DNA from: an uncultured Austwickia sp.
GTDB taxonomy: Bacteria; Actinomycetota; Actinomycetes; Actinomycetales; Dermatophilaceae
Assembly (NCBI GenBank): GCA_934678955.1
Contig: CAKUSI010000236.1
Coordinates: forward strand, 1-6,197
Reading direction: 5' to 3'
DNA: 6,197 bases
Shown here piece after piece: positions 5,429 through 6,197 of the stretch. The notes under the pieces are model-generated. The model saw only the letters and a program-made list of their open reading frames with translations. It searched no databases and was not told where the DNA came from. A program made the translations under genes and the position numbers. The stretch's first letter is position 1, and every line of letters starts with the position of its first letter.

Positions 5429-6197
5429 CCCCGGCCGCCGGGGTCCTCTGGCTCCGACTGCAGCTGCGGCGAGGCGCCGGTGCCTCCTTCGTCAGACGCT
5501 TCGGTCCGCTCTGAGGGCGGCGACAGCGACGCGCGGAGCCGCACGAGGCCATACCGCTCGGCGACGTCGATGCCCTCCCCGTAGTGGTGCTCTTCAAGCA
5601 GCGGCAGGATCGCGCTGCGCCAGACGCGCTCGAGCCCGTCCTTCGCGCGATGCGCTTCGGGGCGCATGAGGTAAGAGGGGCCGATCTTGAAGTCGGGGTC
5701 CTCAATCAGTGCGTTGAGTGCATCGAGGAGGTCAGCGGCCGCGACGGGATGGCCTTCGCGCTGCAGCCAGCGTCGGAGCATTCCGGACGTGGGCGGCTCG
5801 CTCGGGTGCAGCTGGACGAACGCGAACCGGCGCCGCATCGCGGCGTCGACGAGGGCGATCGAGCGGTCGGCGGTATTCATCGTGCCCATGAGGAGCACGT
5901 TGTCGGGCAGGGAGAAGCCCACCTCGTCGCCGGAGGCGTACAGCAGGTCGATGGTCTCGTCGCGGTATTCGAGCAGGAAGTACAGCTCGCCGAACACCTT
6001 GGCCAGGTTGGCCCGGTTGATCTCGTCGATGATCAGCACGTAGGGCGTCGAGGGGCTTTCGCGGGCGGCCTCCACGAGACGGCGGAATGGTCCGGGTGTC
6101 AGCGCAAACCCGACGCGCCCGTCGTCGGTGGGGGCGCTCGGCCGGTACCCCTCGAAGAAGTCCTCATAGCTGTACGCCGGGTGGAACTGCACCAGCG
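5425..6197 (-). CDS. mcrB: McrB, AAA+ GTPase subunit of McrBC (N-terminus outside window)
   Basis: The last 256 codons or so of an McrB-family protein; the gene runs off the right edge. In this family the AAA+ domain hydrolyses GTP and translocates DNA, while an N-terminal domain recognises the modified base. Counted from the Val codon at 6190-6192, visible parts are QFHPAYSYEDFFEGYRP (2-18, the conserved stretch after Walker A), Walker B YVLIIDEINRAN (51-62, Asp56 and Glu57), the McrB sensor-1 signature MGTMNTADRS (102-111), and the arginine-finger region AMRRRFAF (118-125). The last 35 residues or so are Ser/Pro/Glu/Gly-rich and probably disordered. Walker A and the recognition domain are not in view, so the target cannot be stated. 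A GTG codon at 6190-6192 could be mistaken for a start, but the conserved AAA+ core continues upstream. The stop overlaps the mcrC start by four bases. Confidence 0.92.
   Translation of the reverse strand, partial: LVQFHPAYSYEDFFEGYRPSAPTDDGRVGFALTPGPFRRLVEAARESPSTPYVLIIDEINRANLAKVFGELYFLLEYRDETIDLLYASGDEVGFSLPDNVLLMGTMNTADRSIALVDAAMRRRFAFVQLHPSEPPTSGMLRRWLQREGHPVAAADLLDALNALIEDPDFKIGPSYLMRPEAHRAKDGLERVWRSAILPLLEEHHYGEGIDVAERYGLVRLRASLSPPSERTEASDEGGTGASPQLQSEPEDPGGRG

Overview
The window reads as chromosomal DNA of a high-GC actinomycete (Streptomyces, Actinomadura or Nonomuraea type). The base composition is strongly GC-rich, codon third positions are almost all G or C, and there is a DUF6458-type small membrane protein, a DrrA-type drug exporter ATPase and a TetR regulator with a TetR_C_1-type C-terminus. 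The genus cannot be fixed from the sequence alone.

Left part (1-1980): a divergent regulator/exporter module. On the minus strand a DrrA-like ABC ATPase (17-1033) overlaps the first codons of a second gene (1-17), most likely its membrane permease. On the plus strand is a TetR-family regulator (1159-1980). The 125-bp gap between them carries three perfect 13-bp inverted repeats of the form CGTAC-N3-GTACG. These are very probably the operators of the TetR protein. One lies inside a plausible promoter spacer for the exporter, so a substrate-induced efflux system is the natural reading.

Middle part (1981-4035): the TetR gene converges on a PQQ-dependent aldose/sorbosone dehydrogenase lipoprotein (2131-3315, minus). 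The gap between the two stop codons is filled by a roughly eight-copy 15-bp tandem repeat, two units of which form GC hairpins. The dehydrogenase diverges from a 79-residue two-helix membrane protein (3562-3801, plus, DUF6458-like), which has a clear Shine-Dalgarno and a sigma-B-like promoter match upstream. Thirty bases after its stop, in the same frame, lies the C-terminal third or so of a GNAT acetyltransferase of the toxin-like group (3832-4035), which looks like a broken gene.

Right part (4036-6197): after about 170 bp of unassigned DNA comes a minus-strand McrB-McrC pair, a type IV (modification-dependent) restriction system. McrC (4205-5428) is complete, with a PD-(D/E)xK nuclease centre. 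McrB (5425 to beyond the right edge) shows the Walker B, sensor-1 and arginine-finger half of its AAA+ GTPase domain. Its Walker A and the N-terminal target-recognition domain lie outside the window. The two genes overlap by four bases and are probably translationally coupled.

The regions that merit most attention are the triple operator, the 15-bp repeat array between convergent genes, the GNAT remnant beside the restriction locus, and the unseen specificity domain of McrB. No clearly novel multi-gene system is visible within these bounds.
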